This document shows positions 9,109-17,588 of a stretch of 64,000 nucleotides of DNA, piece after piece. The position numbers were made by a program, and so were the translations under genes. Below the pieces are notes generated by a model. It saw only the letters and a program-made list of their open reading frames with translations, did no database searches and was not told where the DNA came from. The stretch comes from Limnoglobus roseus (GTDB lineage Bacteria; Planctomycetota; Planctomycetia; Gemmatales; Gemmataceae): positions 5,766,001-5,830,000 of the forward strand of contig NZ_CP042425.1 in assembly GCF_008254045.1 (NCBI RefSeq), given 5' to 3'. Numbering within the stretch: the first letter of the stretch is position 1; each line of letters opens with the position of its first letter.

Positions 9109-12100
9109 ATGCTGAGCGGGCTGATCTCGTCCTCGGTCAAGGGCCGCGTCGTCGTCCTCGCCCTGTGCGGCCTGCTCATCGCCTACGGCCTCCGCACCGT
9201 CCGCACGGCCCCGCTCGACGTGTTCCCGGAGTTCGCCCCGCCGAAGGTCGAGGTCCAGACGGAGGCCCCCGGCCTGTCCACGGACGAGGTCGAGGGCCTC
9301 ATCAGCGTGCCGCTGGAGAACGCCCTGAACGGCACGCCGGGGCTGAAGACGATCCGCTCGAAGTCGGTCCTCGGCCTGTCGTCGGTCGTGATGCTCTTCG
9401 AGGAAGGGGCAGACGTCCACAAGGTCCGCCAGTACGTGCAGGAGCGGGTTGCCGCGGAAGCGGTGCGGCTGCCCGTCGTCGCCCGGCCGCCGGTCATCTT
9501 GCAGCCGCTCTCGTCGCTCAGTCGGCTGCTGAAGATCGGCGTGTCGTCGAAGACGATGTCCCAGCAGGACATGACGGTGCTCGCCCTGTGGACGATCCGG
9601 CCGAAGCTCATGTCCGTCCCCGGCGTGGCGAACGTCGCCATCTGGGGCCAGCGGGACAAGCAGTACCAGGTGCTCGTGAACCCCGACCGCCTGCGGGCCG
9701 AGGGCGTGACCCTGGACCAGGTCGTGCGGGCGGCCGGCGACGCGACCGTGCTCGACTCGGGCGGGTTCCTCGACAAGCCGAACCAGCGGTTGGCCGTGCG
9801 GCACCGGTCGATGGTCCGCGACCCCGACGACCTGGCCCGCACGGTCGTGGCGTTCCAGGCGAATTCCCCGGTCCGGCTCGGCGAGGTGGCGAGGGTGCAG
9901 TTCGGCTCGCCGCCGGCCATCGGCGACGCGATCATCAACGACGGCCCCGGCCTCCTCCTCATCGTCGAGAAGCAGCCCGAGGGGAACACGCTCGAAGTCA
10001 CCCGCCGCGTCGAGGCGGCCCTGAAGGACCTCCAGCCCGGCCTCGCCGGGCTGGACGTGGACCCGACGATCTTCCGCCCGGCGACGTTCATCGAGCGGTC
10101 GGTCGGCAACCTCGCCCACGCCCTGCTCGTCGGGTGCGGGCTGGTCGTCGTCATCCTCGTCGCGTTCCTGTTCGACTGGCGGACGGCGTTCATCAGCCTG
10201 ACGGCCATCCCGCTCTCGCTGATCGCGGCCGTCGTCGTCCTCACGGCGTTCGGCGTGACGCTGAACACGATGGTCATCGCCGGCCTGGTGATCGCGCTGG
10301 GCGAGGTGGTGGACGACGCCATCATCGACGTGGAGAACATCGTCCGCCGCCTGCGGTTGAACCGGGCCGCGGGCCACCCCGTGTCGGCGTTCCGGGTGGT
10401 CGTCGACGCCTCGCTCGAGGTCCGCAGTGCCGTCGTGTACGCGACGACGATCGTCATCATCGTCTTCCTGCCCATCTTCTTCCTCGACGGCATCGCCGGG
10501 TCGTTCTTCCGGCCGCTCGCGATGGCCTACATCCTCGCCATCCTCGCGTCGCTGTTCGTCGCCCTGACGGTCACGCCGGCCCTGTCGTACCTGTTGCTGA
10601 CGGGCGACGGCGGCCGGCACGCGGAAGCCCCGCTCGCCGGGGTGTTGCGGCGGGCGTACGCGGCGGTGCTACCGCACCTGATCGGCCGGCCGTGGGCGGC
10701 CCTCGCGGTCGTGCTCGCCACGTTCGTCCTGAGCGGGGCGGCCGCGACGCGGTTCGGGTCGGAGTTCCTCCCGGAGTTCCAGGAGACCGACTTCCTCATG
10801 CACTTCATCACGAAGCCCGGCGCGTCGGTCGAGGAGATGGACCGCATGACCGTCCTCGCCAGCCGGGAACTGCGGGCGATCCCCGGCGTGCGGAACTTCG
10901 GCTCGCACATCGGCCGGGCGGAGGTCGCCGACGAGGTGTACGGCCCGAACTTCACGGAACTGTGGATCAGCGTCGACCCGGACGTGGACTACCCGGCCAC
11001 GGTGAAGAAGATCCAGCACGCGATGGACGGGTACCCCGGCATGTTCTGCGACGTGCAGACGTACCTGAAGGAGCGGAGCAAGGAAGTCCTGTCCGGGTCG
11101 AGTGCGAGCATCGTCGTGCGACTGTTCGGCCCGGATCTGGCCGTGCTCCGGACGAAGGCGAAGGAGGCCGAGAAGGCGATGGCCGCGGTCGACGGGGTGA
11201 CGAACCTGAAGGTCGAGTCGCAGACGCTGTTACCGCAACTCGAAGTGCGGCTGCGGCCGGAGGCGGCGGAGCGGTACGGCCTGACGCCCGGCCACGTCCG
11301 CCGGGCGACGACCACGCTGCTGCGAGGGCTGAAGGTCGGCGAAGTGTACGAGGGGCAGAAGCGGTTCGACGTGGTCGTGTGGGGCGTGCCCGAGTGCCGG
11401 GACGACGTGACGGCGATCCAGGACCTGCCGATCGACACGCCGGCCGGGGTGCAGGTCCGGCTGCGGGAGGTGGCCGACGTGCTGGTCGTGCCGATGCCGA
11501 ACGAGATCAAGCGGGAGGCCGCGTCGCGGCGGCTGGACATCACCTGCGACGTGCGGGGCCGCGACCTGGGGGCGGTGGCCGCGGAGGTGGAGGAGAGGGT
11601 CCGCGGCCTGCCGTTCGACGCGGGCTACCACCCGGAATTCCTCGGCGAGGAAGCCGCCCGCCGCGAGTCGAGCCGGCGGTTGTCCGCGCTCGCCGGGCTC
11701 GCCCTCCTGGGCGTGGTCCTGGTGATCTACTCCGACTTCGGCTCGCTCCGGCTGACGATCATCGTGGCGTTCACGCTGCCGTTCGCCCTGGTCGGCGGCG
11801 GGGTCGGCGTGCTGCTCTCCGGCGGCGTGCTGTCGCTCGGGTCGCTCGTCGGGTTCGTCACCGTGCTGGGCATCGCCGCCCGGAACGGGATCATGCTCGT
11901 CAGCCACTACCGCCACCTGGAGGACCGCGAGGGCGAGGGGTTCGGCCCGGGGCTGGTGCAACGCGGGTCGGAAGAGCGGCTCGCCCCAATTCTGATGACG
12001 GCCCTGGCGACCGGCCTCGCCCTCCTGCCGCTCATCCTCAGCGGCCAGAGGCCCGGCCACGAGGTCGAGTACCCGCTCGCCGTCGTCATCCTCGGCGGGC

Positions 12101-12189
12101 TGGTCACGTCCACCCTCCTGAACCTGTTCCTGCTGCCACCCCTCTACCTCCGCTTCGGCCGACGCACCCCGGGCGAAATGACCGAGTGA
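9109..12189 (+). CDS. heavy-metal-type RND efflux pump (CzcA/CusA family)
   Basis: At 1026 residues the protein has the full length of a heavy-metal RND pump: twelve membrane segments in two groups and two large periplasmic loops. The N-terminus (TAPLDVFPEFAPPKVEVQTEAPG) and GLSSVVMLFEEGADV are typical of CzcA/CusA. In membrane segment 4 the motif reads GEVVDDAIIDVEN, with E399, D402, D403, D407 and E409. CzcA has DFG(x)5 with Asp402/Asp408/Glu415, so the first Asp of the CzcA relay is absent and the motif is closer to CusA. The gene starts eight bases after the adaptor. It uses proton flow to expel a cation, probably a metal; which one is not clear. Confidence 0.9.
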   Translation: MLSGLISSSVKGRVVVLALCGLLIAYGLRTVRTAPLDVFPEFAPPKVEVQTEAPGLSTDEVEGLISVPLENALNGTPGLKTIRSKSVLGLSSVVMLFEEGADVHKVRQYVQERVAAEAVRLPVVARPPVILQPLSSLSRLLKIGVSSKTMSQQDMTVLALWTIRPKLMSVPGVANVAIWGQRDKQYQVLVNPDRLRAEGVTLDQVVRAAGDATVLDSGGFLDKPNQRLAVRHRSMVRDPDDLARTVVAFQANSPVRLGEVARVQFGSPPAIGDAIINDGPGLLLIVEKQPEGNTLEVTRRVEAALKDLQPGLAGLDVDPTIFRPATFIERSVGNLAHALLVGCGLVVVILVAFLFDWRTAFISLTAIPLSLIAAVVVLTAFGVTLNTMVIAGLVIALGEVVDDAIIDVENIVRRLRLNRAAGHPVSAFRVVVDASLEVRSAVVYATTIVIIVFLPIFFLDGIAGSFFRPLAMAYILAILASLFVALTVTPALSYLLLTGDGGRHAEAPLAGVLRRAYAAVLPHLIGRPWAALAVVLATFVLSGAAATRFGSEFLPEFQETDFLMHFITKPGASVEEMDRMTVLASRELRAIPGVRNFGSHIGRAEVADEVYGPNFTELWISVDPDVDYPATVKKIQHAMDGYPGMFCDVQTYLKERSKEVLSGSSASIVVRLFGPDLAVLRTKAKEAEKAMAAVDGVTNLKVESQTLLPQLEVRLRPEAAERYGLTPGHVRRATTTLLRGLKVGEVYEGQKRFDVVVWGVPECRDDVTAIQDLPIDTPAGVQVRLREVADVLVVPMPNEIKREAASRRLDITCDVRGRDLGAVAAEVEERVRGLPFDAGYHPEFLGEEAARRESSRRLSALAGLALLGVVLVIYSDFGSLRLTIIVAFTLPFALVGGGVGVLLSGGVLSLGSLVGFVTVLGIAARNGIMLVSHYRHLEDREGEGFGPGLVQRGSEERLAPILMTALATGLALLPLILSGQRPGHEVEYPLAVVILGGLVTSTLLNLFLLPPLYLRFGRRTPGEMTE

Positions 12190-12216
12190 GGCCGCTAGCG
12201 ATCGTGGGGAGGGGAG

Positions 12217-12456
12217 TCACTTGCCAAGGTCGAGCACGACGCTGCTCCGCGGGCCGACCCGGACCGGGGCATTGAGGTGGAGCGTTTTGCCCGAGACCAA
12301 GTCGGGGGCGTCGGACAAGCCTGGCGGAGTCGTCAGTTCGAAGGTTTTGCCCTTCGTCGTGTTCAGGCCGATCAAGTAGTGGCCGTACCGCAACTGATAG
12401 AACTTGGCCCGCCCGGCGAAAGGGTTCTCTTGGTCGGGCTTGTAAACGACGCCGAC
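12217..12456 (-). pseudogene. C-terminal gene remnant without start
   Basis: Read on the minus strand, this stretch is open for 79 codons from an in-frame stop at 12457-12459 to a TGA at 12217-12219. The translation looks like real protein: KFYQLRYGHYLIGLNTT, then TFELTTPPGLSDAPDLVSG, ending SSVVLDLGK. No ATG, GTG or TTG with a ribosome site opens it, so it appears to be the last fifth or so of a larger gene whose front has been lost. The family is not recognised. It lies between the convergent efflux operon and MFS gene, a common place for decayed genes. Confidence 0.5.
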
Positions 12457-12485
12457 TCAAGAGTTACAACAGCGGCGGAAGCGAA

Positions 12486-12512
12486 CGAGCCCCGCCGAAC
12501 GGGCGGGGCTCG
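12486..12512 (-). terminator. hairpin terminator after the nucleoside-type MFS gene
   Basis: A perfect 11-bp inverted repeat, CGAGCCCCGCC and GGCGGGGCTCG, encloses the 5-base loop GAACG. It lies 18 bases beyond the stop of the minus-strand MFS gene. The T-rich tail on that strand is weak. Confidence 0.65.
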
Positions 12513-12529
12513 TGAAACTCGTCACGGGG

Positions 12530-13888
12530 TCAAGAACCGATCGTTTCCTTCTTCGGCGGGTGGAAGAAGAGGAGTAATAGCACGGCCCCCACCAGCGACG
12601 CGATCATCGAAACCTGGAAGACCGCGGGGTAGTCCACGCCACCGGACGGCGTGGTGTTGGCGACCTTCAGGCGGCCGCAGATAAAGTTGGCGACGAACGG
12701 CCCGACGCCGAGAATCAGCACGTTGAACAAGCCTTGGGCGCTACTCCGCACGTCCTTCGGGAAGTACTCGTCTACGAAGATGTACACGGTGGCAAAGAAG
12801 AAGGCGTAGCAGATGCCGTGCACGATGTTGATGAGGATGCACGGCATCTGTTCGGGCATGAACGCGAACACCGCGAACCGGGCACCGTGGCCGAGGACGC
12901 CGATGATCATCGTCGTCCGCCAGCCGAGATTTTTGAGGACGTAGCCGAGGACGAGCATCGTGAGAATTTCCGCGATCTGACCGATCTTCATCACGGCCCC
13001 GACCCAGTTGGCCGGGATGTCCACCACCCCGCCGTCGGACTTCGGGCCGAGGAAGGTGAAGCTCCAGAAGAAGAAACTCTGGTGCACGGCCGCGTCGATG
13101 AATGTCACCAGGAAGAGGATTAACACGAACGGGTGTTTGAGCAGCTTCATCGCTTTCAGCCACGCCAGCGAGTCTTCACCGGTAGCCGGCTTCGGAGGTG
13201 TGTGCGGCAACGTCAGGCTGAACGCGGCCAGCAACAGTGAGGCAACGCCGGACAGAGCGAAGACGTAACTCTTCATGCCCAATGCCGCAGGGCCTTCGAG
13301 CGACGTACCGAATACCTTTCCAATCCAGCCGACGAATCCGACCTCGCCCATTGCCGGAACCCGCGCCCAATCGGCGAGCAGGAAGATGAACGGCCAACTG
13401 GCCGCGATCCAGCCAATTGTTCCCCAAACTCGAACCGGGCCGAACTCCTGGGATGGGTTTCGCAGGTTCGCAAACGCGATCGAATTCGTGATCGAGATGG
13501 TCGGCACGTAGAAGACGGAGTGCAGGAGCATCAGCCCGAAGAACGGCCAGAAGGCCGCGTCCACGGCCGCCTTGTCCGTCGGGTCCGGGCGGATGAAGAA
13601 CAGTCCGCCGATTGCCAAGCCGCCGATGAGGTGGCTGATCGCCAAGAACTTTTCAGCTGCGAACTTGCGGTCCGCGAACTGTGCGCTGAAGAACAGGGCC
13701 ACCAGCGCGCCGATGTTGAACGCGCCGAAAATCAGCGGCAGTTGCCAATCGCCGTTGAAGCCGAGCTTCGGGATGTAATCGAAGCCGAGTTCGAACCACG
13801 CCCCCCAGATGAAGAACTGGAAGAACATCATCACGGCCAGTTTGAACTTCAGACCGGCTGGGGCTGCGGCGGGGGAATCAATCTGCAT
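12530..13888 (-). CDS. MFS transporter, nucleoside:H+ symporter-like
   Basis: The 452-residue product has about twelve membrane segments. Its first part (KLAVMMFFQFFIWGAWFELG, then SAQFADRKFAAEKFLAISH) matches the pattern of the nucleoside:H+ symporter family (Nuc_H_symport), which imports nucleosides across the inner membrane. The frame extends 44 codons further upstream, but ATG at 13888 has GGAG at a good distance and begins directly with MQIDSPAAAPAG before the first membrane segment, so I choose it. The longer reading would cover a terminator hairpin. Many planctomycetes carry several such genes and the real substrate may differ. Confidence 0.8.
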   Translation of the reverse strand: MQIDSPAAAPAGLKFKLAVMMFFQFFIWGAWFELGFDYIPKLGFNGDWQLPLIFGAFNIGALVALFFSAQFADRKFAAEKFLAISHLIGGLAIGGLFFIRPDPTDKAAVDAAFWPFFGLMLLHSVFYVPTISITNSIAFANLRNPSQEFGPVRVWGTIGWIAASWPFIFLLADWARVPAMGEVGFVGWIGKVFGTSLEGPAALGMKSYVFALSGVASLLLAAFSLTLPHTPPKPATGEDSLAWLKAMKLLKHPFVLILFLVTFIDAAVHQSFFFWSFTFLGPKSDGGVVDIPANWVGAVMKIGQIAEILTMLVLGYVLKNLGWRTTMIIGVLGHGARFAVFAFMPEQMPCILINIVHGICYAFFFATVYIFVDEYFPKDVRSSAQGLFNVLILGVGPFVANFICGRLKVANTTPSGGVDYPAVFQVSMIASLVGAVLLLLFFHPPKKETIGS

Positions 13889-13960
13889 CGCGAACAGGCT
13901 CCGAAATGAAGGCGGGTTGTTCACGAATGTAAGCGGCGGGCCGACCCCCGGCAACGAAAA

Positions 13961-13983
13961 ACGGCCGGGGAATCCCCGGCCGT
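13961..13983 (-). terminator. intrinsic terminator of the 105-aa gene
   Basis: The arms ACGGCCGGGG and CCCCGGCCGT form a 10-bp stem with a 3-base loop. On the minus strand it is followed directly by TTTTCGTTG. It lies 27 bases after the stop of the gene at 14011-14328. Confidence 0.75.
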
Positions 13984-14010
13984 CGTGCGGATCGTGATGG
14001 TTACGCGGAC

Positions 14011-14328
14011 TTACCGCCAACGGACGATCAGCTTACCGTTCTGGTTTTGAAGTTCGGTGTGGCGAACATTGTGGTTTTCGAGCCAGTCGAGAATGTCTTC
14101 CACATGGTGCAGACTTTGAGCTTCTGCGACATTCCAATCGCCGGTCAGGGTGGCGGTGGCGTAGGTCGCGTCCGGCAGCGTGTCAGCCGACGAGGCGGGC
14201 ATTGCGCCGGGGCCAAAAGGATTCACCGTGGCGGGAATCAGAGCCGAATCGCGTGTCGCAACGGCACAAAGGACGACCGTTGCGGCCAAGATAAAGCTCA
14301 GTGTTGTAAGCAAGGCCAAGCTGAGCAT
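14011..14328 (-). CDS. small membrane-anchored hypothetical protein (105 aa)
   Basis: The protein starts with one hydrophobic segment (MLSLALLTTLSFILAATVVL, residues 1-20), which could be a signal anchor. A Pro/Ala/Ser linker follows, then a compact C-terminal domain of about 50 residues ending NQNGKLIVRWR. AAGGA lies seven bases before ATG 14328, which makes this start better than the in-frame TTG at 14346. It is preceded by a 230-base region with a TATAAT box, direct repeats and a small dyad, and it has its own terminator, so it is probably a single-gene unit. No family recognised. Confidence 0.7.
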   Translation of the reverse strand: MLSLALLTTLSFILAATVVLCAVATRDSALIPATVNPFGPGAMPASSADTLPDATYATATLTGDWNVAEAQSLHHVEDILDWLENHNVRHTELQNQNGKLIVRWR

Positions 14329-14441
14329 GGGAACATCCTTACTCAATGGTGTGTGACGCGAGGTACTCTGCCCAACGCTAGATCACAAAACAAGCGAAGC
14401 ACGCAAAACCAACAAAAAGAGTAGCAAGAAGTATTCCAGTT

Positions 14442-14467
14442 GTAGGATTTCGCGGGAATCGTCCTAC
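14442..14467. promoter_or_regulatory. imperfect dyad in the leader of the 105-aa gene
   Basis: GTAGGA at 14442-14447 and TCCTAC at 14462-14467 form an inverted repeat with GATT/AATC inside. It could be an operator or a leader hairpin of the minus-strand gene at 14328. Confidence 0.35.
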
Positions 14468-14481
14468 TGATGGATCAAATG

Positions 14482-14522
14482 TTGAATCGACGTTACGCTT
14501 GTGGGCGAAAATTGAATCGACG
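14482..14522. repeat. two exact direct repeats TTGAATCGACG, 30 bp apart
   Basis: TTGAATCGACG occurs at 14482-14492 and again at 14512-14522, a start-to-start distance of exactly 30 bases, close to three helix turns. The pair lies just downstream, on the minus strand, of a TATAAT at 14539-14544. The position suits binding sites for a repressor or response regulator. Confidence 0.55.
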
Positions 14523-14538
14523 CAAAGGGCGACACTAA

Positions 14539-14566
14539 ATTATACCGCGATGAACGGTTCGTCTAA
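14539..14566 (-). promoter_or_regulatory. possible sigma70 promoter for the 105-aa gene
   Basis: On the minus strand a perfect TATAAT (14539-14544) lies 16 bases after TTAGAC (14561-14566), a weak -35. The surrounding region is distinctly AT-rich for this genome. It would give a leader of about 200 bases. Confidence 0.4.
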
Positions 14567-15906
14567 CATCTTTCCGAGCAAAGTGGTTGTCGCGGAAGTG
14601 TAATGATGAACGAGGTGAGGCCGTTCTGCCGTTCCCACAAAAGTTGGCCGTGATGCGAATCGACCGCTTGTTTGGCCACCGCGAGACCCAAACCGACGCC
14701 CTGATCCTTTCCGGTGACGAACGGCTCGAACAGTCGCCCCGCGATGGCCGACGGCGGGCCGGGGCCGCTGTCCGTGACCGTCACGCGAATGTGCTCGGGC
14801 ATTGCGTCCAGCGTCATCTCCACCGTTCCGCCCGGCCCGGCTGCCTCAACGGCGTTGCTGAGAAGGTTGGTCAGGAGGTGGCCGAGTTGGATGCCGTCGC
14901 CGACCAGATCGAGTGACGGGATCGCATTCTGCCACACGAGTGTCGTGCCCGTGTGCCGGGCCTGCGGCAGCAGCGACTCGACCGACTGGTCGAGGATCGT
15001 GATGAAGTTCAGTTTCTCCTGACGGTGTTGGTCCGGTCGGCCGAGGTCGAGGAACTGGCGGAGGTTCGTTTCCATGCGGGCCAGTTGGCGAAGCGCGACC
15101 CGTAGCGGTTCCACGTCACTGGGCCGGTCTTCGTTCAAGAACAACTGCACCGCGAGCTTCGCACCGGCGGCGGCGTTGCGGAGTTGGTGGGCGAGGCCGC
15201 CGGAGAACTGCCCCAGGATGCGCAGCCGCTCGGTTTGTTGCAGGGCGGTCTGGTACTCGGCCAGCTTCCGCGACATCTCGTTGACCGACACCACCAAGTC
15301 GCGGACTTCGTCATCGGTCTTCGGAAGGGGAATGGGGTCGAAGCGGCCGGCGGCAATGTCGCGGGTCCGCAACTCCACGCGACGAATCCGGGAGACGAGC
15401 CGGCGGGCCGTGACGACCGCCAGGGCAAACGAAACCAGCCCGCCGACGCTGCCGAGCCAGAGCGCCGGCCAGACCGCCTCGCGGATCGCGGCGAGGCGCT
15501 GCGCCTCCGGGTAAAAAAGGTAAAGCGTCGCCCCCTCGTTCGGGTGCGGTGGGCGGACGGGGAAACGCACCGGGCGGTAGTCGATTTCGCCGAAGCGGAC
15601 GACGCTCCCCGGCGGCGAACTGTCGCCCGCCGGTTGCAAGTCGCCCGCGGTGGCGATTCGTTCGCCGGAGGGGGTTACCAGGAGAAGTTCGACGCCGGTG
15701 AGGGCGCGAATCTGGCGAAGGATGGGGTCGGTCAGCCGGAACGTGGGCGGGCCGACCACTGATTGTTCGACGGCCCGAATCTTGTCGGCGACTTGTCGTT
15801 CGACGGTCGATGCCGCGTGGGAGGCGGCCCACGCGGTGGCCCCGACCGTGCCGAGGAGCAGAAGGATGGGCGGGATGAGCAGTCGGCCGCGTAGACTCAG
15901 ACGCAT
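14563..15906 (-). CDS. sensor histidine kinase
   Basis: This 447-residue inner-membrane sensor has an N-terminal membrane segment (about 8-28), a periplasmic sensing region of some 110 residues, and a second membrane segment (about 145-165). HAMP follows (ARRLVSRIRRVELRTRDIAAGRFDP), then the dimerisation helix with LAHQLRN (phosphoacceptor His240), and an HATPase domain with NLLSNAVEA, DSGPGP and GVGLGLAVAKQ. GTG at 15912 is an alternative start two codons upstream. It follows a zinc-ribbon membrane protein closely on the minus strand. No response regulator is adjacent, so its partner is unknown. It would autophosphorylate and signal to a distant regulator. Confidence 0.88.
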   Translation of the reverse strand: MRLSLRGRLLIPPILLLLGTVGATAWAASHAASTVERQVADKIRAVEQSVVGPPTFRLTDPILRQIRALTGVELLLVTPSGERIATAGDLQPAGDSSPPGSVVRFGEIDYRPVRFPVRPPHPNEGATLYLFYPEAQRLAAIREAVWPALWLGSVGGLVSFALAVVTARRLVSRIRRVELRTRDIAAGRFDPIPLPKTDDEVRDLVVSVNEMSRKLAEYQTALQQTERLRILGQFSGGLAHQLRNAAAGAKLAVQLFLNEDRPSDVEPLRVALRQLARMETNLRQFLDLGRPDQHRQEKLNFITILDQSVESLLPQARHTGTTLVWQNAIPSLDLVGDGIQLGHLLTNLLSNAVEAAGPGGTVEMTLDAMPEHIRVTVTDSGPGPPSAIAGRLFEPFVTGKDQGVGLGLAVAKQAVDSHHGQLLWERQNGLTSFIITLPRQPLCSERC

Positions 15907-15918
15907 GACCACCCCGTC

Positions 15919-17217
15919 TCACCCGTTCGGATCCACGCCCTCAAGGATGGCGTGCCGGACGCCCCCGATCATCCGCCAGTAGAGCACGGCCAAGATGAAT
16001 CCACCCAAAACTAGTGCCCCCGAAACGCCCACGGTCTGCCACTTCGGGTCGAGAGCCGTCCATTTTGCCCAGACGTTCGCCTCGTACCAACCCTTAAAGT
16101 AAATCTGGGTCGCCACGAGGACCAGCACTTTCACGACCATCAGCACCCCGACGAGGATCACGAACCGATTGACCCGCCCGGCCGCCTTGGGACTGTGCAG
16201 GGACGCCGCCATCCGACCCAGGGCGGCGACGAACCAGACCTCGGCGAGCAGCCAGAACGCCACGAATGCGACAGCGCCGAAACCCTGAATCTGGCCGGTC
16301 GGCTCATCGACCAGCAAGAACAGGTGCTCCGCCCATTCGGTCGCTTTCGCGCTCAGCTTGGCCGACGGGCTCGGCTTGCTCAGGTCGGGAGTGAACTGCG
16401 GAATCACCTTGCCATCTTTCATGGCCAAGCCGGTGATGGCCGCGCACGCCAGGAAGCCGCCGAACGCGATGACTGTCGCAAGTGACGAGAAGGCCGCCGG
16501 CCCGCGGGCGTGGGATGCGGCCGGTGCCGCCGAGACGCCCATGCGGCCGATGATAAACAACAAGAGGCCCAGAACAAGCGGGCCGACGCTCGCAAAGAGG
16601 CGGATTTCTTCCGTCTGAGAATAGCCTTCGATCTTCAAAAAGCCCGGCGATTCGTTCGGCAGGGTGACGTTGAACGTTTGAAGTACGGGGACGACGGCAT
16701 AGCCGACGACACTCAGCAGCAAGAAGAACACGCCGACGCGGAGCCAGCCGAGGCCGCTACGGACGCGCCGCCATTTGCGGTTCGTGACCGCTTGTTCGTC
16801 CTTCGGCCGGCCGGGCTTCGCGAACGGGTCGGCGACCGAATACTTCCGCGGGTCGGGCGGCACGCGGCTGCCGTGGCTCGGCGGGATCGGTTCCGGCGAG
16901 GGAAGCGGGGCAGGGCGGGGCGGGGATTCCTTCGCGAGTTCGTAGGTCGGCTTCGCGGCCGCCGGCCCGACGGGCGCGGCCGAGTACTTCTCTTCCGGTC
17001 CGCCCGGCAAACTCCCCCACGGGTTGGACGCTGGCGGCGTCGAACGCGGCGGGTTGGTCGCAGGCACCGGCGACCCGAACTGGCTCGGCGGGGGCACGGT
17101 CTCGCCACTGATCGTTAGCACGGTCCCGCAGGTCGGGCACCGCCCCCGCTTCCCGGCGGAGTCGTCCGGGGCGTGGAGAATCCCCCCGCACTGAGAACAC
17201 GTGACCTTGATCGGCAT
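15919..17217 (-). CDS. zinc-ribbon, multi-pass membrane protein of unknown function
   Basis: The 432-residue product opens with a zinc ribbon (CSQCGGILHAPDDSAGKRGRC split as CSQC near 7-10 and CPTC near 27-30), common at the head of planctomycete membrane proteins. A long Pro-rich linker (about 45-150) follows, then roughly six membrane segments starting at about 160, with loops facing both sides. ATG 17217 has GAGG upstream and begins just before the ribbon; an in-frame ATG at 17247 is less likely. It precedes the histidine kinase by 12 bases and is probably cotranscribed. No enzyme domain recognised. Confidence 0.72.
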   Translation of the reverse strand: MPIKVTCSQCGGILHAPDDSAGKRGRCPTCGTVLTISGETVPPPSQFGSPVPATNPPRSTPPASNPWGSLPGGPEEKYSAAPVGPAAAKPTYELAKESPPRPAPLPSPEPIPPSHGSRVPPDPRKYSVADPFAKPGRPKDEQAVTNRKWRRVRSGLGWLRVGVFFLLLSVVGYAVVPVLQTFNVTLPNESPGFLKIEGYSQTEEIRLFASVGPLVLGLLLFIIGRMGVSAAPAASHARGPAAFSSLATVIAFGGFLACAAITGLAMKDGKVIPQFTPDLSKPSPSAKLSAKATEWAEHLFLLVDEPTGQIQGFGAVAFVAFWLLAEVWFVAALGRMAASLHSPKAAGRVNRFVILVGVLMVVKVLVLVATQIYFKGWYEANVWAKWTALDPKWQTVGVSGALVLGGFILAVLYWRMIGGVRHAILEGVDPNG

Positions 17218-17323
17218 GGGCTGGATACCTCGATCCGGCACGGGCAAAGCCCGCGCACGCTCTGAATCGGAAAGACGGCGGTGTAAGGCAACTTGTACTC
17301 ACGACCCCGTCCGCCAGCAAGCC

Positions 17324-17581
17324 CTATCGCGGTTCCGGCCGCTTCCAGTTCGGGTCGTAAGCGAGTGAGAATAACTGCTGAATCCGTTCCGCCCGGTCCT
17401 TCGGGAGGACGTGCAGGACGTCGAGGGCCTCGTGGATGCGGGCCATACGGGGGTCTTGCCCCGCGGGCACCCCGCCTTCGCCGCGGTCGATGCGGTCCAG
17501 GATGGCGGCCAGGTCGAGCAGGCGACTGCGGGCTTCGAGAAAGTAGCGGTCCAGGGCTTCTGCCGCGGGGAGGGGTTTCAT
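17324..17581 (-). CDS. small hypothetical protein (85 aa)
   Basis: The 85-residue protein is mostly helical and soluble (MKPLPAAEALDRYFLEARSR at the start, AERIQQLFSLAYDPNWKRP at the end). It starts seven bases after the stop of larE. AGGA from the larE stop region supplies a ribosome site, which supports ATG 17581 over the longer frame inside larE. No domain recognised. The tight spacing suggests that it is translated together with larE. Confidence 0.65.
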   Translation of the reverse strand: MKPLPAAEALDRYFLEARSRLLDLAAILDRIDRGEGGVPAGQDPRMARIHEALDVLHVLPKDRAERIQQLFSLAYDPNWKRPEPR

Positions 17582-17588
17582 GGTGGTC

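Noticed and set aside
9165..12275. A 1036-codon plus-strand ORF over the RND pump gene
   Set aside because: It is the +2 shadow of a high-GC gene: Arg, Pro and Gly dominate, and no domain is seen, while the pump frame has clear motifs.
12104..12460. A 118-codon minus-strand ORF overlapping the remnant at 12217-12456
   Set aside because: It uses a different frame that is Arg/Pro/Gly rich and runs into the pump gene; the credible protein sequence is in the other frame.
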